A stretch of 64,000 nt of DNA, taken from contig NZ_FXDJ01000009.1 in NCBI RefSeq assembly GCF_900178525.1, forward strand, positions 1,076,263 to 1,140,262. The letters are read 5' to 3'. The translations under genes and the position numbers were made by a program. The notes below the pieces were generated by a model. It searched no databases. It had not been told where the DNA came from and saw only the letters and a list, made by a program, of their open reading frames with translations. Positions 16,365 through 25,371 of this stretch are shown here, piece by piece (positions within the stretch are counted from its first letter, which is position 1; every line of letters starts with the position of its first letter). The DNA is from Massilibacteroides vaginae (lineage in GTDB: Bacteria > Bacteroidota > Bacteroidia > Bacteroidales > Tannerellaceae).

Positions 16365-19210
16365 CAAAAAACAATATTAACAATTTTCTGAGGTACTACA
16401 ATTACTTTTTTAGGTGTTTTACCTGCCAACCATTTATCGGAATTTTCATGTGTTAAAGCTGCTTTTTCGACTTCCTCTTTGGGCATATCTGCCGGAAGAT
16501 CGATATTAAATCTTGCTTTTCCGTTAAATGAAATAGCATAGGTAACCACGTCTTCTTTCAAGTATTCCTCATTACATTCCGGCCATTCAGCATCACAAAT
16601 TGTTGTTGTATTTCCTAATACATGCCACAATTCTTCCGCCATGTGAGGAGCAAAAGGAGCAAGCAAGATAATGAATTGTTCCAATATCTCACGCTTGTTG
16701 CATTTTAAACTACCTAATTCATTAATACATATCATGAAAGCACTAATAGATGTATTGAACGAAAAATGTTCGATATCAAAAGTTACTTTCTTGATTAGTT
16801 TATGCAGTGATTTCAATTCCTGGGCAGAAGCCGGTTCGTTTGAAACTTGTAATGTTTCCGTATTTCCATAGAACAAGCCCAACAACTTCTTTAAGAAACG
16901 ATGTACACCATCAATACCATTTGTATCCCAAGGTTTTGATTGCTCTAACGGACCGAGGAACATTTCATATAAACGAAGTGTATCAGCACCGTATTTTTCA
17001 ACGATCATATCCGGATTTACAACGTTAAACATTGATTTAGACATTTTTTCAATGGCCCATCCGCAGATATATTTACCATTTTCGAGTAGTTCCTCGTCGA
17101 ATTCAGCCGTTTTGTATTGCGGATTCCAATTACGGAATGCTTCTATATCAAGAATATCATTGCTTACAATATTTACATCCACATGAAGCGGTGTTACTTC
17201 GTAGTTATCTTTCAGATTTAGTGAAACGAATTTATTCGTTCCGTTTATGCGATAAACAAAGTTAGAACGCCCTTGAATCATTCCCTGATTGATCAGTTTT
17301 TTGAACGGTTCTTCTTCGCAGGTAAGCGCAATGTCATAAAGAAACTTATTCCAGAAACGGCTGTAAATAAGATGACCGGTAGCATGTTCGGTACCTCCAA
17401 TATACAAGTCTACGTTACGCCAATATTTATTAACCTTACGAGAAACTAACTCCTTTTGGTTTACCGGGTCCATATAACGCAGATAATATGCAGAAGATCC
17501 GGCGAATCCCGGCATGGTATTCAACTCTAATTGAAAGATTGTTTTATTGTCGATCAGTGAGGTGCTTACTACTTTGCCGTTTACAGTATCCCATGCCCAA
17601 TTTGCCGCGCGTCCTAAAGGAGGTTCGCCTGTTTCGGTAGGCAGGAATTTATCTACTTCAGGCAATTCCAGCGGAAGTTTATCTTCCGGCAGCATTTGTG
17701 GTAAGCCATTCTCGTCATAATAAACAGGAAATGGTTCGCCCCAATAACGCTGGCGACTGAATATCGCATCACGTAAGCGGAAATTAGTTTTTACTTTACC
17801 TAATTTTTTCTCCTCTATGAATATTTTTGTTTTAGCTATAGCTTCGGGAACGCTTAATCCGTTCAATACCAATCCGCCTTCTATCTCTTTACCTATCACT
17901 GGAGAATTCATCATAATACCTTCCTTGGCATCAAAGCTTTCCTCAGAAATATCGCATCCTTCGATAAGCGGTACGATAGGCAGATTAAAATGTTTAGCAA
18001 AAGCATAGTCACGACTATCATGAGCAGGAACAGCCATGATGGCTCCTGTTCCATATCCGGCCAATACATAATCACTAATCCAAACAGGAATGGCTTCGTT
18101 TGTTAACGGATTGATAGCGTATGCACCCGAAAATACCCCGGTTACCCGACGATCTGCTATACGTTCGCGCTCCGTTTTTTTCTTTGTAGCATCAATATAG
18201 CGATCTACTTCGGCGCGTTGTTCTGCTGTTGTTAAAGAATCGACCAATTCACTTTCCGGAGCCAACACCATGAATGTTACACCGAAAACAGTATCGGCAC
18301 GAGTCGTGAATATAGTAAATTCAACATCCGAATCTTTTGCCTTGAAAACCATTTCGGCACCCTCACTCCTACCGATCCAGTTGCGTTGTGTTTCTTTTAA
18401 CGAATCTGTCCAGTCTATCTTATCCAGTCCGTCTAACAACCGTTGCGCATAAGCAGATACGCGCAAACACCACTGCCTCATCACACGCTGTTCAACCGGA
18501 TAACCTCCACGTTCAGACAATCCGTTTATAACTTCATCGTTTGCCAAAACAGTACCAAGTGCCGGACACCAGTTTACTCTCGTATCACCCAGATAAGCAA
18601 TACGATAGTTTAATAATATTTTTTGCTTCTCAACATCATTTTTTTGTTTCCATTCCGAAGCGGTAAATTCTAATTCTTCACCACAAGCCACGCGCAAACC
18701 CTGTGTTCCGTTTTGTTCAAAAGCGATAACCAGGTTTTCAATCGGCATAGCCCCATTTTTATCATAACAATAAAAACTATTAAACATGCGGATAAATGCC
18801 CACTGTGTCCATTTATAATAAACAGGTTCACAGGTGCGAATCTCACGATCCCAGTCATACGAGAAACCTATTTTATCCATTTGCTCACGATAACGGCGGA
18901 TGTTATCCCTCGTCGTTACTTCAGGATGTTGCCCTGTTTGAATAGCGTATTGTTCAGCCGGCAATCCGTAAGCATCATATCCCATCGGATGAAGTACATT
19001 GAAGCCCTGGAGTCGCTTAAAACGTGAATAAATATCGGAAGCAATATAACCAAGCGGGTGTCCTACATGTAGTCCGGCTCCCGAAGGATAAGGGAACATA
19101 TCGAGTATATAAAATTTTGGTTTGCTTTCATCCTCTACTACTTTATAGACCTGATTGTCTATCCAGTTTTTTCTCCATTTTTGTTCAATCTCTCTGAAAT
19201 TATATTCCAT
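16364..19210 (-). CDS. leuS: Leucyl-tRNA synthetase
   Basis: This class I synthetase charges tRNA-Leu. The 948-residue protein contains the HIGH-type signature HVGHPLGY near residue 48, the KMSKS loop ([11 protein letters not shown]), and an inserted CP1 editing domain with [19 protein letters not shown] and [18 protein letters not shown]. The C-terminal anticodon-binding and beta-grasp regions are complete. Length agrees with Bacteroidetes LeuRS. It is the first gene of a two-gene unit with the YitT-like gene. A minus-strand -7 element (TATTTTTG, reverse of 19280-19287) lies about 70 nt before the start. Confidence 0.97.
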   Translation of the reverse strand: MEYNFREIEQKWRKNWIDNQVYKVVEDESKPKFYILDMFPYPSGAGLHVGHPLGYIASDIYSRFKRLQGFNVLHPMGYDAYGLPAEQYAIQTGQHPEVTTRDNIRRYREQMDKIGFSYDWDREIRTCEPVYYKWTQWAFIRMFNSFYCYDKNGAMPIENLVIAFEQNGTQGLRVACGEELEFTASEWKQKNDVEKQKILLNYRIAYLGDTRVNWCPALGTVLANDEVINGLSERGGYPVEQRVMRQWCLRVSAYAQRLLDGLDKIDWTDSLKETQRNWIGRSEGAEMVFKAKDSDVEFTIFTTRADTVFGVTFMVLAPESELVDSLTTAEQRAEVDRYIDATKKKTERERIADRRVTGVFSGAYAINPLTNEAIPVWISDYVLAGYGTGAIMAVPAHDSRDYAFAKHFNLPIVPLIEGCDISEESFDAKEGIMMNSPVIGKEIEGGLVLNGLSVPEAIAKTKIFIEEKKLGKVKTNFRLRDAIFSRQRYWGEPFPVYYDENGLPQMLPEDKLPLELPEVDKFLPTETGEPPLGRAANWAWDTVNGKVVSTSLIDNKTIFQLELNTMPGFAGSSAYYLRYMDPVNQKELVSRKVNKYWRNVDLYIGGTEHATGHLIYSRFWNKFLYDIALTCEEEPFKKLINQGMIQGRSNFVYRINGTNKFVSLNLKDNYEVTPLHVDVNIVSNDILDIEAFRNWNPQYKTAEFDEELLENGKYICGWAIEKMSKSMFNVVNPDMIVEKYGADTLRLYEMFLGPLEQSKPWDTNGIDGVHRFLKKLLGLFYGNTETLQVSNEPASAQELKSLHKLIKKVTFDIEHFSFNTSISAFMICINELGSLKCNKREILEQFIILLAPFAPHMAEELWHVLGNTTTICDAEWPECNEEYLKEDVVTYAISFNGKARFNIDLPADMPKEEVEKAALTHENSDKWLAGKTPKKVIVVPQKIVNIVF

Positions 19211-19279
19211 GACTTCAATCTTAAATATATGAATTTGTTATTTGTTCAAAACAAATATCTATCTCTTTGATATAGTGTG

Positions 19280-19287
19280 CAAAAATA
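19280..19287 (-). promoter_or_regulatory. leuS: Candidate -7 element for leuS
   Basis: TATTTTTG on the minus strand fits TAnnTTTG, giving a leader of about 65 nt. No TTTG at the matching -33 distance is visible. Confidence 0.3.
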
Positions 19288-19416
19288 CAAAAAAAAGAGA
19301 TGTGGAGACATGAAGAAGAATAAAGTCTTATCGAATACTTTATCTTATATAAAGATAATCAAATATATTGCACCTTTATGAACATCGATTCCCTTCCAAA
19401 AACAGGAAAAGCAATA

Positions 19417-19450
19417 TTTTATGCAGGAGATGTGATTTAGGTAGCTATTT
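19417..19450 (+). repeat. 34-bp direct repeat, left copy
   Basis: Starts TTTTATGCAGGAG and ends TAGGTAGCTATTT; identical at all 34 positions to 23907-23940. The two copies bracket the outer-membrane barrel and TPR sensor genes. This copy reaches into the last two bases of the barrel gene's stop codon. Confidence 0.9.
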
Positions 19451-21764
19451 ATTTCTTTCCGGATAAAATTCCTGAATCTAAATCTTGATTATTTACCTTT
19501 TTTCCTGCTGCTTTATAGTGTCTGCCAAAATCTAAATTAAAAGTGAGATTTAAAAAGAAAATAGGGCTTAATTTAGTGGAGTATGCTACCTGTTTATAAG
19601 GAGCTATATCTGATAGGTTTTCAATTTCTATCTGATATTTATTCGTAAAGGGGTTCAAAACACCTGCCGAGATTGTCCATTTCTCTCTATTATACCCTAC
19701 ATTGATAGAATGCAGTTTCTCTTCTTTAGTTAAGGTTTCTCCCCATAATAAATGATTACTTGTATTCATTTCTGCTATAAATGTCCAATTATTATACATA
19801 GCCATAAGACTTCCCCTAACACCAAAGTTTGAATGTTTATGCGTATAATTATTACCGTAGCTGATGTATCTGTTATAGAAAGGAGTTACCTTAACAGCAA
19901 TGTATTCCTGATATGGGAGATATTGTATGGAAGTCTGCAAATTTAGTCTGTGAAAACCTCTATGATTATTTGTACTCCGTATAAATTTGTCATTCTCTAC
20001 ATATGTATTTTCCATTACTGGTTTATGATCATAACTATATCTACCGAATAGTTCAACCGCAACTTTATTTTTATACCAACTTAGAGTCAGATCATTAGAA
20101 TAGAATGTAACTGATTTAAGTTCCGGATTTCCTTTTCGTATTTGAAAAGAATCAATTGCTTGTGAAACATCATTAAGGTCTGATAACGATGGGGAATAAC
20201 CAGATATATATCCATTATATCTTAAGTAAAGATTGTCTTTTATAGTATATGCCACTGTAATGGATGGACGAAAGATGTATTTTTCATTACTCCTTTTCTC
20301 TTGTGTGTTATAAGTGCGCATTCCCCCGATACCGAACACATAATTAAATTTTCCTTTATTTATCTGATATTCTGTAAAAGCGTAAGTTTCGGCAGTATTC
20401 ATTCCTACAATATTATTTATATCTTCGGTATACTTATTCTCAAGATGTGATTGAGTGTGTTTCACTCCTCCGGATAACTTTCCCGTTTTAAGGCGTTTTT
20501 CATATATAGCTTCAGCAATTAATGAATACTTTTCTCCTCGAATATTTGAGAGGATGTTTGTTTTTTCATTAGTTGTAACAGACTCAATATAGTTTCTTGT
20601 GTTTTTTGTATTTAAGTATGTACCAACAAGATTGAATATAAGTTGTTGCTCATTTTTTAAATTTGTTTGAACATAAATGTCTAATGAAGGAATATTGCTC
20701 TTCAATGAAGTATGATCACTAATTGATAAGGTATTATTATCTTGAAACACTGTACTTATTCTATCTCCTGTTGAATTCGGCGTATTGTTATGATTATTCC
20801 TAAATCGAATATTAAACAAATATTTTTCCGGCTCTTGTAAGTTATAGTTTAAAGTAAAGTTAATATCATCATATTTTACCTTTGTAGGATCCCCGATCTC
20901 TCTACGTTCAATTTGCCGGGCAGGTAACTTAAAAAGTTCATAATTTTCTCTTTTCCATTCAAGGTCTCTTCTACCCCAATAAATATTAGTACTAAACTCA
21001 GCTTTTTTATAATTATATTTTCCTGAAAGATGGTTTTCTCCATAACCCACGTTTGATAGACCATTAGAAAAATTACCCGCAATATTTCCCCCGGATTCTT
21101 TCCGCTTTACAATATAATCAATAACTGCTCCTGCATTATCATATCTTAATCCGGGATTATCTTGGTATTCAACCTTAATAATATCTGATGGTTTTAACGC
21201 AATAATTTCAGCTTGAGAAACCTCCATTCCATTTATTCTTAATTGTACATTTTCTCCTCCCGACATTTTTATACTATTATCTATTGGGTTTATTACAATG
21301 CGCGACAACTGCAAATTATGCAACAAAGTAAGACCATTCGAAGATGCTTTAATTTGCCTTTCTGTGGGAAGTATAATCTGTCGATCTGTTTTCCTTATTA
21401 CCGAATTGGTTGTAATGGTAATTTCACTTAGATTAATTGAAGAACTGTATAACGCGATCTCTCCTATATTTATATGCTGAGAAAGATTTTCAATAGTTAC
21501 ATAACTGTTATTATAACCCATAAATGATGCACAAATTAAAAAATTACCCGATTGCACATTCTCAAGCGTAAATTCACCTTTCTCATTTGTAACCAGTCCC
21601 TGAATAAAGGTTGAGTCTGTATTCAATAATTGTATATTCACGTATTCTAAATTAGAATTTGTTTCTCCGTCAATTATCGTACCCGTAATCTTTAAATTCA
21701 CTGAACTTGCCAAAGACGATAAAAAAACAGACACCAGTATTAATAAAATTTTTGCATTCATCAT
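19449..21764 (-). CDS. TonB-receptor-like outer-membrane beta-barrel protein
   Basis: A protein of 771 residues with a signal peptide (about 1-20). A carboxypeptidase-regulatory-like beta-sandwich follows (about 22-110: ITGTIIDGETNSNLEYVNIQ, VTNEKGEFTLENV), then a short plug-like region (LRINGMEVSQAEIIALKPSD, then VEYQDNPGLRYDNAGAVIDY) and a barrel of ~540 residues. This is the OMP_b-brl_3 class. These look like TonB-dependent transporters, but no TonB box is obvious, and their substrates are mostly unknown. It is divergent from a TPR/HTH sensor gene, suggesting that sensor controls it. The last bases overlap one arm of a 34-bp direct repeat. A -7 element (TACTTTTG, reverse of 21792-21799) lies ~28 nt upstream. 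Confidence 0.82.
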   Translation of the reverse strand: MMNAKILLILVSVFLSSLASSVNLKITGTIIDGETNSNLEYVNIQLLNTDSTFIQGLVTNEKGEFTLENVQSGNFLICASFMGYNNSYVTIENLSQHINIGEIALYSSSINLSEITITTNSVIRKTDRQIILPTERQIKASSNGLTLLHNLQLSRIVINPIDNSIKMSGGENVQLRINGMEVSQAEIIALKPSDIIKVEYQDNPGLRYDNAGAVIDYIVKRKESGGNIAGNFSNGLSNVGYGENHLSGKYNYKKAEFSTNIYWGRRDLEWKRENYELFKLPARQIERREIGDPTKVKYDDINFTLNYNLQEPEKYLFNIRFRNNHNNTPNSTGDRISTVFQDNNTLSISDHTSLKSNIPSLDIYVQTNLKNEQQLIFNLVGTYLNTKNTRNYIESVTTNEKTNILSNIRGEKYSLIAEAIYEKRLKTGKLSGGVKHTQSHLENKYTEDINNIVGMNTAETYAFTEYQINKGKFNYVFGIGGMRTYNTQEKRSNEKYIFRPSITVAYTIKDNLYLRYNGYISGYSPSLSDLNDVSQAIDSFQIRKGNPELKSVTFYSNDLTLSWYKNKVAVELFGRYSYDHKPVMENTYVENDKFIRSTNNHRGFHRLNLQTSIQYLPYQEYIAVKVTPFYNRYISYGNNYTHKHSNFGVRGSLMAMYNNWTFIAEMNTSNHLLWGETLTKEEKLHSINVGYNREKWTISAGVLNPFTNKYQIEIENLSDIAPYKQVAYSTKLSPIFFLNLTFNLDFGRHYKAAGKKVNNQDLDSGILSGKK

Positions 21765-22100
21765 TGTTTATTTTTTGTATTCTTGTTAGTGCAAAAGTAG
21801 AGTCAAAACACTATAAATTTGATTTATATCGACATCTTTATAAAGTGCATACCTATTTTCAAATACCTAATAATCAAGTGTATAAATAGCGTTGGTTTGA
21901 CAAAAGTTTATATTTGAAAAGGTGGATGTTATATTTATTGGATTAGATGATTATAATGGTGTAATTTCACATCAAAATATATATAAATGTATCTTTGCAT
22001 AAAGTAAAATATTCATTGAAAGTCTTTTAATCTTTTTAAGGTAGAGGTCTTAGAAATGTTATAGGATAGCAAATAATTATAATGAAAAAGATAAATAATA
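21765..22100. other. 336-bp divergent regulatory region
   Basis: Separates the barrel gene and the TPR sensor. It contains the minus-strand -7 element at 21792-21799 and a plus-strand promoter candidate at 21965-21997. No gene is seen. Confidence 0.6.
21965..21997 (+). promoter_or_regulatory. Candidate promoter for the TPR sensor gene
   Basis: TTTC (21965-21968), one base off the -33 TTTG, is followed after 21 bp by TATCTTTG (21990-21997), a full match to TAnnTTTG. The mRNA leader would be roughly 100 nt. Confidence 0.4.
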
Positions 22101-23774
22101 ATGACTAAGTACTATACAAGTGTTATAAAAACGATATTGTTTTTATTTGTACTTCTTTTATTTTTCTCATGCAGTAAAAGCAAGCATATTAATCATATTA
22201 TTAGTGAAGCAGAAGTAATAGTTTCCCATAATCCGGACAGTGCAATTTCTATATTGATGCAAATACCAAAACCGGAAGAGTTGACTGATTCATTAAAAGC
22301 GAACTATTGGCTTGTTATGGGGCAAGCACATTATAACTCCGGCAAGGCGATGTCGCAGGACTCTATGTTAGCATTTTCTCTTAATTATTATAATCATCCT
22401 GAAAATAAAAATGTATTTCGTTTATTACAAGCTTATAGATTATTCGCTCATTATTTCTGGTGGGTTAATAAAAGAGAGCAAGCTTTTTCCTTATTAAATC
22501 AAGGTTTAGATATTTCTCTCTCTTCAGCAGATACCATCAGTAGCATTCATTTATTAAAGGCTTTAGTCAATTTGTCGGAACAAAATCATGATATTAGGGA
22601 TAATATAAAATACACCAAAATGCTTTTGGAGATTGATAAAGATGCTCCCGATAAATATTATTATTTACATGAACTTGGAATAATGTTTTACTACTTGAAT
22701 GAGGAGGATTCGACATTTACATATTTAGATAGTGCAATTGAATATTTACCGCCAACTGACTCACTTATATATTGGAACTATATAATTAGAAATTATGCCG
22801 ATATACTTAGTGACTTTGGTAAGCATAAAGAAGCAATCGATGTACAGAAAAGAGTTCTGGACTACTATATCAGGAATGATAATCAATTTCAATCACTTTC
22901 TTATAGTTCACTATCGAGGTATTACCTAAATCTGGGTAATAAAGATTCTGCCTTTTATTATTTAGATCTAGCAGAGAAAACATATCTACCTTTTATGGAT
23001 GAAGATTTATCATTGAGAAATTACTATACAATCCAGAAAACCATACTTAATTATGCCAAGTCAAACAGTTTTGAGATAAAAGATATTACATACTTTTCAA
23101 ACCGAATGTTTGATGAATTCAATAACAGGGAAAAAATAATAACAGCTAAAAGTGAAAATGAAAGATTTTTGGAAAATCGCAACTTGCAACTTTCTCTTGA
23201 AAAACAAAAAGACCAGATGATAATTATGTTAATAGTTTTCATCGTCATTGTTGGGTCACTGGTTATAGCAATTTATATCCAAAAAAGAAAAAAATTATTT
23301 GAAGAAAAAGAAGAAGAACTTGAAGCCTTAAAAAACCTTGTTTCTGAGGCTCAAAAAACTAACAATCAAGACGATAAGTTTTTCAAAAAGATATTGCTCC
23401 AACAACTTGGTATTATTAAACTTGTGGCTACCAATCCCACCCCTTCTAATCAGGAGTTTTTATTGCAGATGTCGAGGATAACAAATAAAGACATTCCTGT
23501 AGATGATTTATTGATATGGGATGATTTATATGGAGTAATTGATTCTATTTTCAGTAACTTTTATACTAATATACGAAATCATTACGGTGATTGTTTGTTG
23601 GAAAAAGAGTACCAATTGTGTTGCTTGTTACGGGCAAACTTTTCCACAAAGGAAATTAGCGTGGTGACACAGCAGAGTATCAGAACAATATATCAGCGAA
23701 AGAGCACCATTCGATACAAATTAGAAATGAATGAAAAAGAGGATATTATCGAATTCTTGCTACAAAACATTTAA
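22101..23774 (+). CDS. TPR sensor with membrane helix and C-terminal HTH
   Basis: A protein of 557 residues. The N-terminus has a lipoprotein-like or uncleaved signal (LFFSCSKSKH near residue 25). About 300 residues of tetratricopeptide-type helices follow, for example AIDVQKRVLDYYIRND and LNLGNKDSAFYYLDLAEKTY. One membrane helix at about 371-393 (MIIMLIVFIVIVGSLVIAIY) is followed by a coiled coil and a C-terminal HTH (YQLCCLLRANFSTKEISVVT). The layout is a periplasmic TPR sensor linked through the membrane to a cytoplasmic DNA-binding domain, as in SusR-like regulators. It is divergent from the outer-membrane barrel gene, its most likely target. An AT-rich composition may reflect transfer. 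Confidence 0.78.
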   Translation: MTKYYTSVIKTILFLFVLLLFFSCSKSKHINHIISEAEVIVSHNPDSAISILMQIPKPEELTDSLKANYWLVMGQAHYNSGKAMSQDSMLAFSLNYYNHPENKNVFRLLQAYRLFAHYFWWVNKREQAFSLLNQGLDISLSSADTISSIHLLKALVNLSEQNHDIRDNIKYTKMLLEIDKDAPDKYYYLHELGIMFYYLNEEDSTFTYLDSAIEYLPPTDSLIYWNYIIRNYADILSDFGKHKEAIDVQKRVLDYYIRNDNQFQSLSYSSLSRYYLNLGNKDSAFYYLDLAEKTYLPFMDEDLSLRNYYTIQKTILNYAKSNSFEIKDITYFSNRMFDEFNNREKIITAKSENERFLENRNLQLSLEKQKDQMIIMLIVFIVIVGSLVIAIYIQKRKKLFEEKEEELEALKNLVSEAQKTNNQDDKFFKKILLQQLGIIKLVATNPTPSNQEFLLQMSRITNKDIPVDDLLIWDDLYGVIDSIFSNFYTNIRNHYGDCLLEKEYQLCCLLRANFSTKEISVVTQQSIRTIYQRKSTIRYKLEMNEKEDIIEFLLQNI

Positions 23775-23870
23775 CCAAAACCTACATAGGCATATTAAGA
23801 GCCCGCAAAATATCCGATTTTTATTGGCGCCCTAAGTATCAAAAAACACATCCGGCAGGCATTAATTTTC

Positions 23871-23893
23871 TCACTTTTCCAACTGAAAAAAGG
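23871..23893 (+). repeat. Terminator-associated repeat, copy 1
   Basis: TCACTTTTCCAACTGAAAAA followed by AGG, 22 of 23 identical to 25076-25098. The two copies lie on either side of the first ECF sigma operon, each leading into a hairpin with a T-run. Confidence 0.65.
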
Positions 23894-23910
23894 GTTTTTT
23901 TGCCTTTTTT
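23886..23910 (+). terminator. Intrinsic terminator after the TPR sensor
   Basis: AAAAAAGG (23886-23893) pairs with CCTTTTTT (23903-23910) across a 9-nt loop, with the T-run built into the stem. It is 110 bp after the sensor's stop and directly abuts the right 34-bp repeat. Confidence 0.55.
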
Positions 23911-23940
23911 ATGCAGGAGATGTGATTTAGGTAGCTATTT
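23907..23940 (+). repeat. 34-bp direct repeat, right copy
   Basis: Identical to 19417-19450. It lies 30 bp upstream of the ECF sigma start, so it may contribute to that gene's promoter or leader; its first four bases belong to the T-run of the preceding terminator. Confidence 0.9.
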
Positions 23941-23970
23941 TTCGACTAATAGATCAAAAACAATTTTGAA

Positions 23971-24462
23971 ATGATTGACGACAAAGTGACTAATAGGTTT
24001 TTAGACATGGTTGAAGAAAACAAAAAATTGATTTATAAAGTAAGTCGAATATATTGTGATTCTTCAATTGATAAAGAAGATATTTTTCAGGAAATCATTG
24101 CTAATCTATGGAAAGCATACCCTCATTTTAAGGGAGATTCAAAAATAAGTTCCTGGATATATAGAATAGCTCTGAATACTGCGATCTCTTGGTTTCGTGA
24201 CTACGTAAAATATAAAAAACATATTGAATATGGTCATTTTTTTCCAAATATGTCAGAAGACTGTGGATTAGATGATGTTTATGAACAACTTTATTTAGCT
24301 ATTGGACATTTGGGTAATATAGATAAAGCTATAATCTTATTACAACTTGATGGTTATTCTTACGATGAAATTTCAAAAATAATAGGTTTATCAAAAACAA
24401 ATGTTGCGACAAAGCTCAATCGAATCAAATTGAAATTAAAAAATCATTTATCAAACAATTAA
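23971..24462 (+). CDS. ECF-type RNA polymerase sigma factor
   Basis: A protein of 163 residues with region 2 (IDKEDIFQEIIANLWKAYPH, then SKISSWIYRIALNTAISWF) and region 4 (GNIDKAIILLQLDGYSYDEI, then IGLSKTNVATKLNRIKLKLK). There is no extra C-terminal domain. Eleven bases separate it from a four-TM protein gene that probably encodes its membrane anti-sigma. The same two-gene arrangement recurs at 46109-47190, and both leaders share TTCGACTAAT 20-30 bp before the ATG. It is not next to a FecR-type anti-sigma. The targets may include the neighbouring barrel gene. Confidence 0.9.
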   Translation: MIDDKVTNRFLDMVEENKKLIYKVSRIYCDSSIDKEDIFQEIIANLWKAYPHFKGDSKISSWIYRIALNTAISWFRDYVKYKKHIEYGHFFPNMSEDCGLDDVYEQLYLAIGHLGNIDKAIILLQLDGYSYDEISKIIGLSKTNVATKLNRIKLKLKNHLSNN

Positions 24463-24473
24463 ACAAAACAATT

Positions 24474-25070
24474 ATGGAATATAAAGAATTGGAAATGCTA
24501 TGGCAACAATACGATAAAAAGCTTGATAATTTGGAGAAAATAAACAAGAGATTATTAAAAGACGTACTACTCCAAAGTCCCAAAAAAAGGATTAATAGAT
24601 TGGAATTCAGTAGCCTGTATGGATTAATTGCTTTGCCAATTATATTACTGATCGCTCTACATCCCAATTTAAAAGTAGAGAATATAGACTGGAAATTTAT
24701 ACTCGGCTGTATATTTATCTTTATTGTTTTACTTTATTTATGCATTGAAAATCTCAAGACCTATTTAATTCTTAAAAAAATGGATTTGAGTTCAGATACA
24801 GTGATTAGTTCAATGGAAAAAGTAATCAAATTAAAAAGAGTAGCTAATAATTTCCAAAAATCAGTATTAATATATTATCTTCTGATTTATTTGGGATGTA
24901 TATTAGTTGGTTGGAATAGTTTTACGTTTACAACCAATACAATCATATTTTTAAGTGTTTTGTTTTTAGCCACTTACTATTTAAACATAATAGGTATAGG
25001 GAAATATAAGCAAAGAATTAATAAGTTAGAAAAGGATATTGAGGAATTACGAGAATATTCGGAGGAATAA
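24474..25070 (+). CDS. Four-TM membrane protein, putative ECF anti-sigma factor
   Basis: A protein of 198 residues. A cytoplasmic N-terminus (MEYKELEMLWQQYDKKLDNL) is followed by hydrophobic helices at about 46-63, 73-90, 125-142 and 147-165, and a charged C-terminal coiled coil (INKLEKDIEELREYSEE). It shares this plan and the opening ME(Y/L)-x-E-(L/M)-x-x-x-W with the protein at 46609-47190. No named domain is recognised. An anti-sigma role is inferred only from tight linkage to an ECF sigma in two separate loci. A terminator-like hairpin follows within 50 bp. Confidence 0.75.
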   Translation: MEYKELEMLWQQYDKKLDNLEKINKRLLKDVLLQSPKKRINRLEFSSLYGLIALPIILLIALHPNLKVENIDWKFILGCIFIFIVLLYLCIENLKTYLILKKMDLSSDTVISSMEKVIKLKRVANNFQKSVLIYYLLIYLGCILVGWNSFTFTTNTIIFLSVLFLATYYLNIIGIGKYKQRINKLEKDIEELREYSEE

Positions 25071-25075
25071 TTTTA

Positions 25076-25098
25076 TCACTTTTCCAGCTGAAAAAAGG
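25076..25098 (+). repeat. Terminator-associated repeat, copy 2
   Basis: TCACTTTTCCAGCTGAAAAA followed by AGG; one base differs from 23871-23893. Confidence 0.65.
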
Positions 25099-25118
25099 CT
25101 TGATTTTAGCTTTTTTTA
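25091..25118 (+). terminator. Intrinsic terminator after the ECF/anti-sigma operon
   Basis: AAAAAAGGCT (25091-25100) pairs with AGCTTTTTTT (25108-25117) with one bulge; T-rich on the downstream side. It begins 21 bp after the stop of the four-TM gene. Confidence 0.6.
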
Positions 25119-25149
25119 TGAGATTGATAGTCAGCGTATTATATCTAGC

Positions 25150-25232
25150 GAAAAACATAAAGGTTATTTTTCGAAAAATAAAGGATATCTTTTCAAAAAT
25201 AAAGGATATCTTTTTAAACATATAGTAATATG
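25150..25232 (+). repeat. Dispersed intergenic hairpin repeat, copy 3 (variant arms)
   Basis: Arm 1 is the standard AAAAACATAAAGGTTATTTTT, but arms 2 and 3 read AAAAATAAAGGATATCTTTT in place of AAAAATAACCTTTAT. ATATAGTAATATG follows. The variant word matches the diverged arm in copy 1 (ATATCCTTTAT), so two arm types circulate in the family. Confidence 0.75.
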
Positions 25233-25298
25233 AAAAAACAGGTTATAAAAGCCATCTCATCCCGTCCCTTTTTTTTTGCTGTTTAGTGAAGCTTTATG

Positions 25299-25339
25299 CG
25301 GAGATTCCTCCACTTCGGTCGGAATGACAAAGAGGGGGT
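25299..25339 (-). repeat. Short dispersed repeat (TTTGTCATTCCG type), copy 2
   Basis: On the minus strand this reads CTCTTTGTCATTCCGACCGA then AGTGGAGGAATCTCCGCA, matching copy 1 at 3003-3043 with a few changes. It lies between converging genes. Confidence 0.6.
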
Positions 25340-25371
25340 GTTAGGTGTAATGAAGAGGGAAAAAAATGTTT

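Larger units (their letters stand above)
25071..25371. other. 301-bp convergent intergenic region
   Basis: It holds the terminator after the ECF operon, hairpin-repeat copy 3 and the inverted TTTGTCATTCCG repeat, in that order. No gene is seen. Confidence 0.7.
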
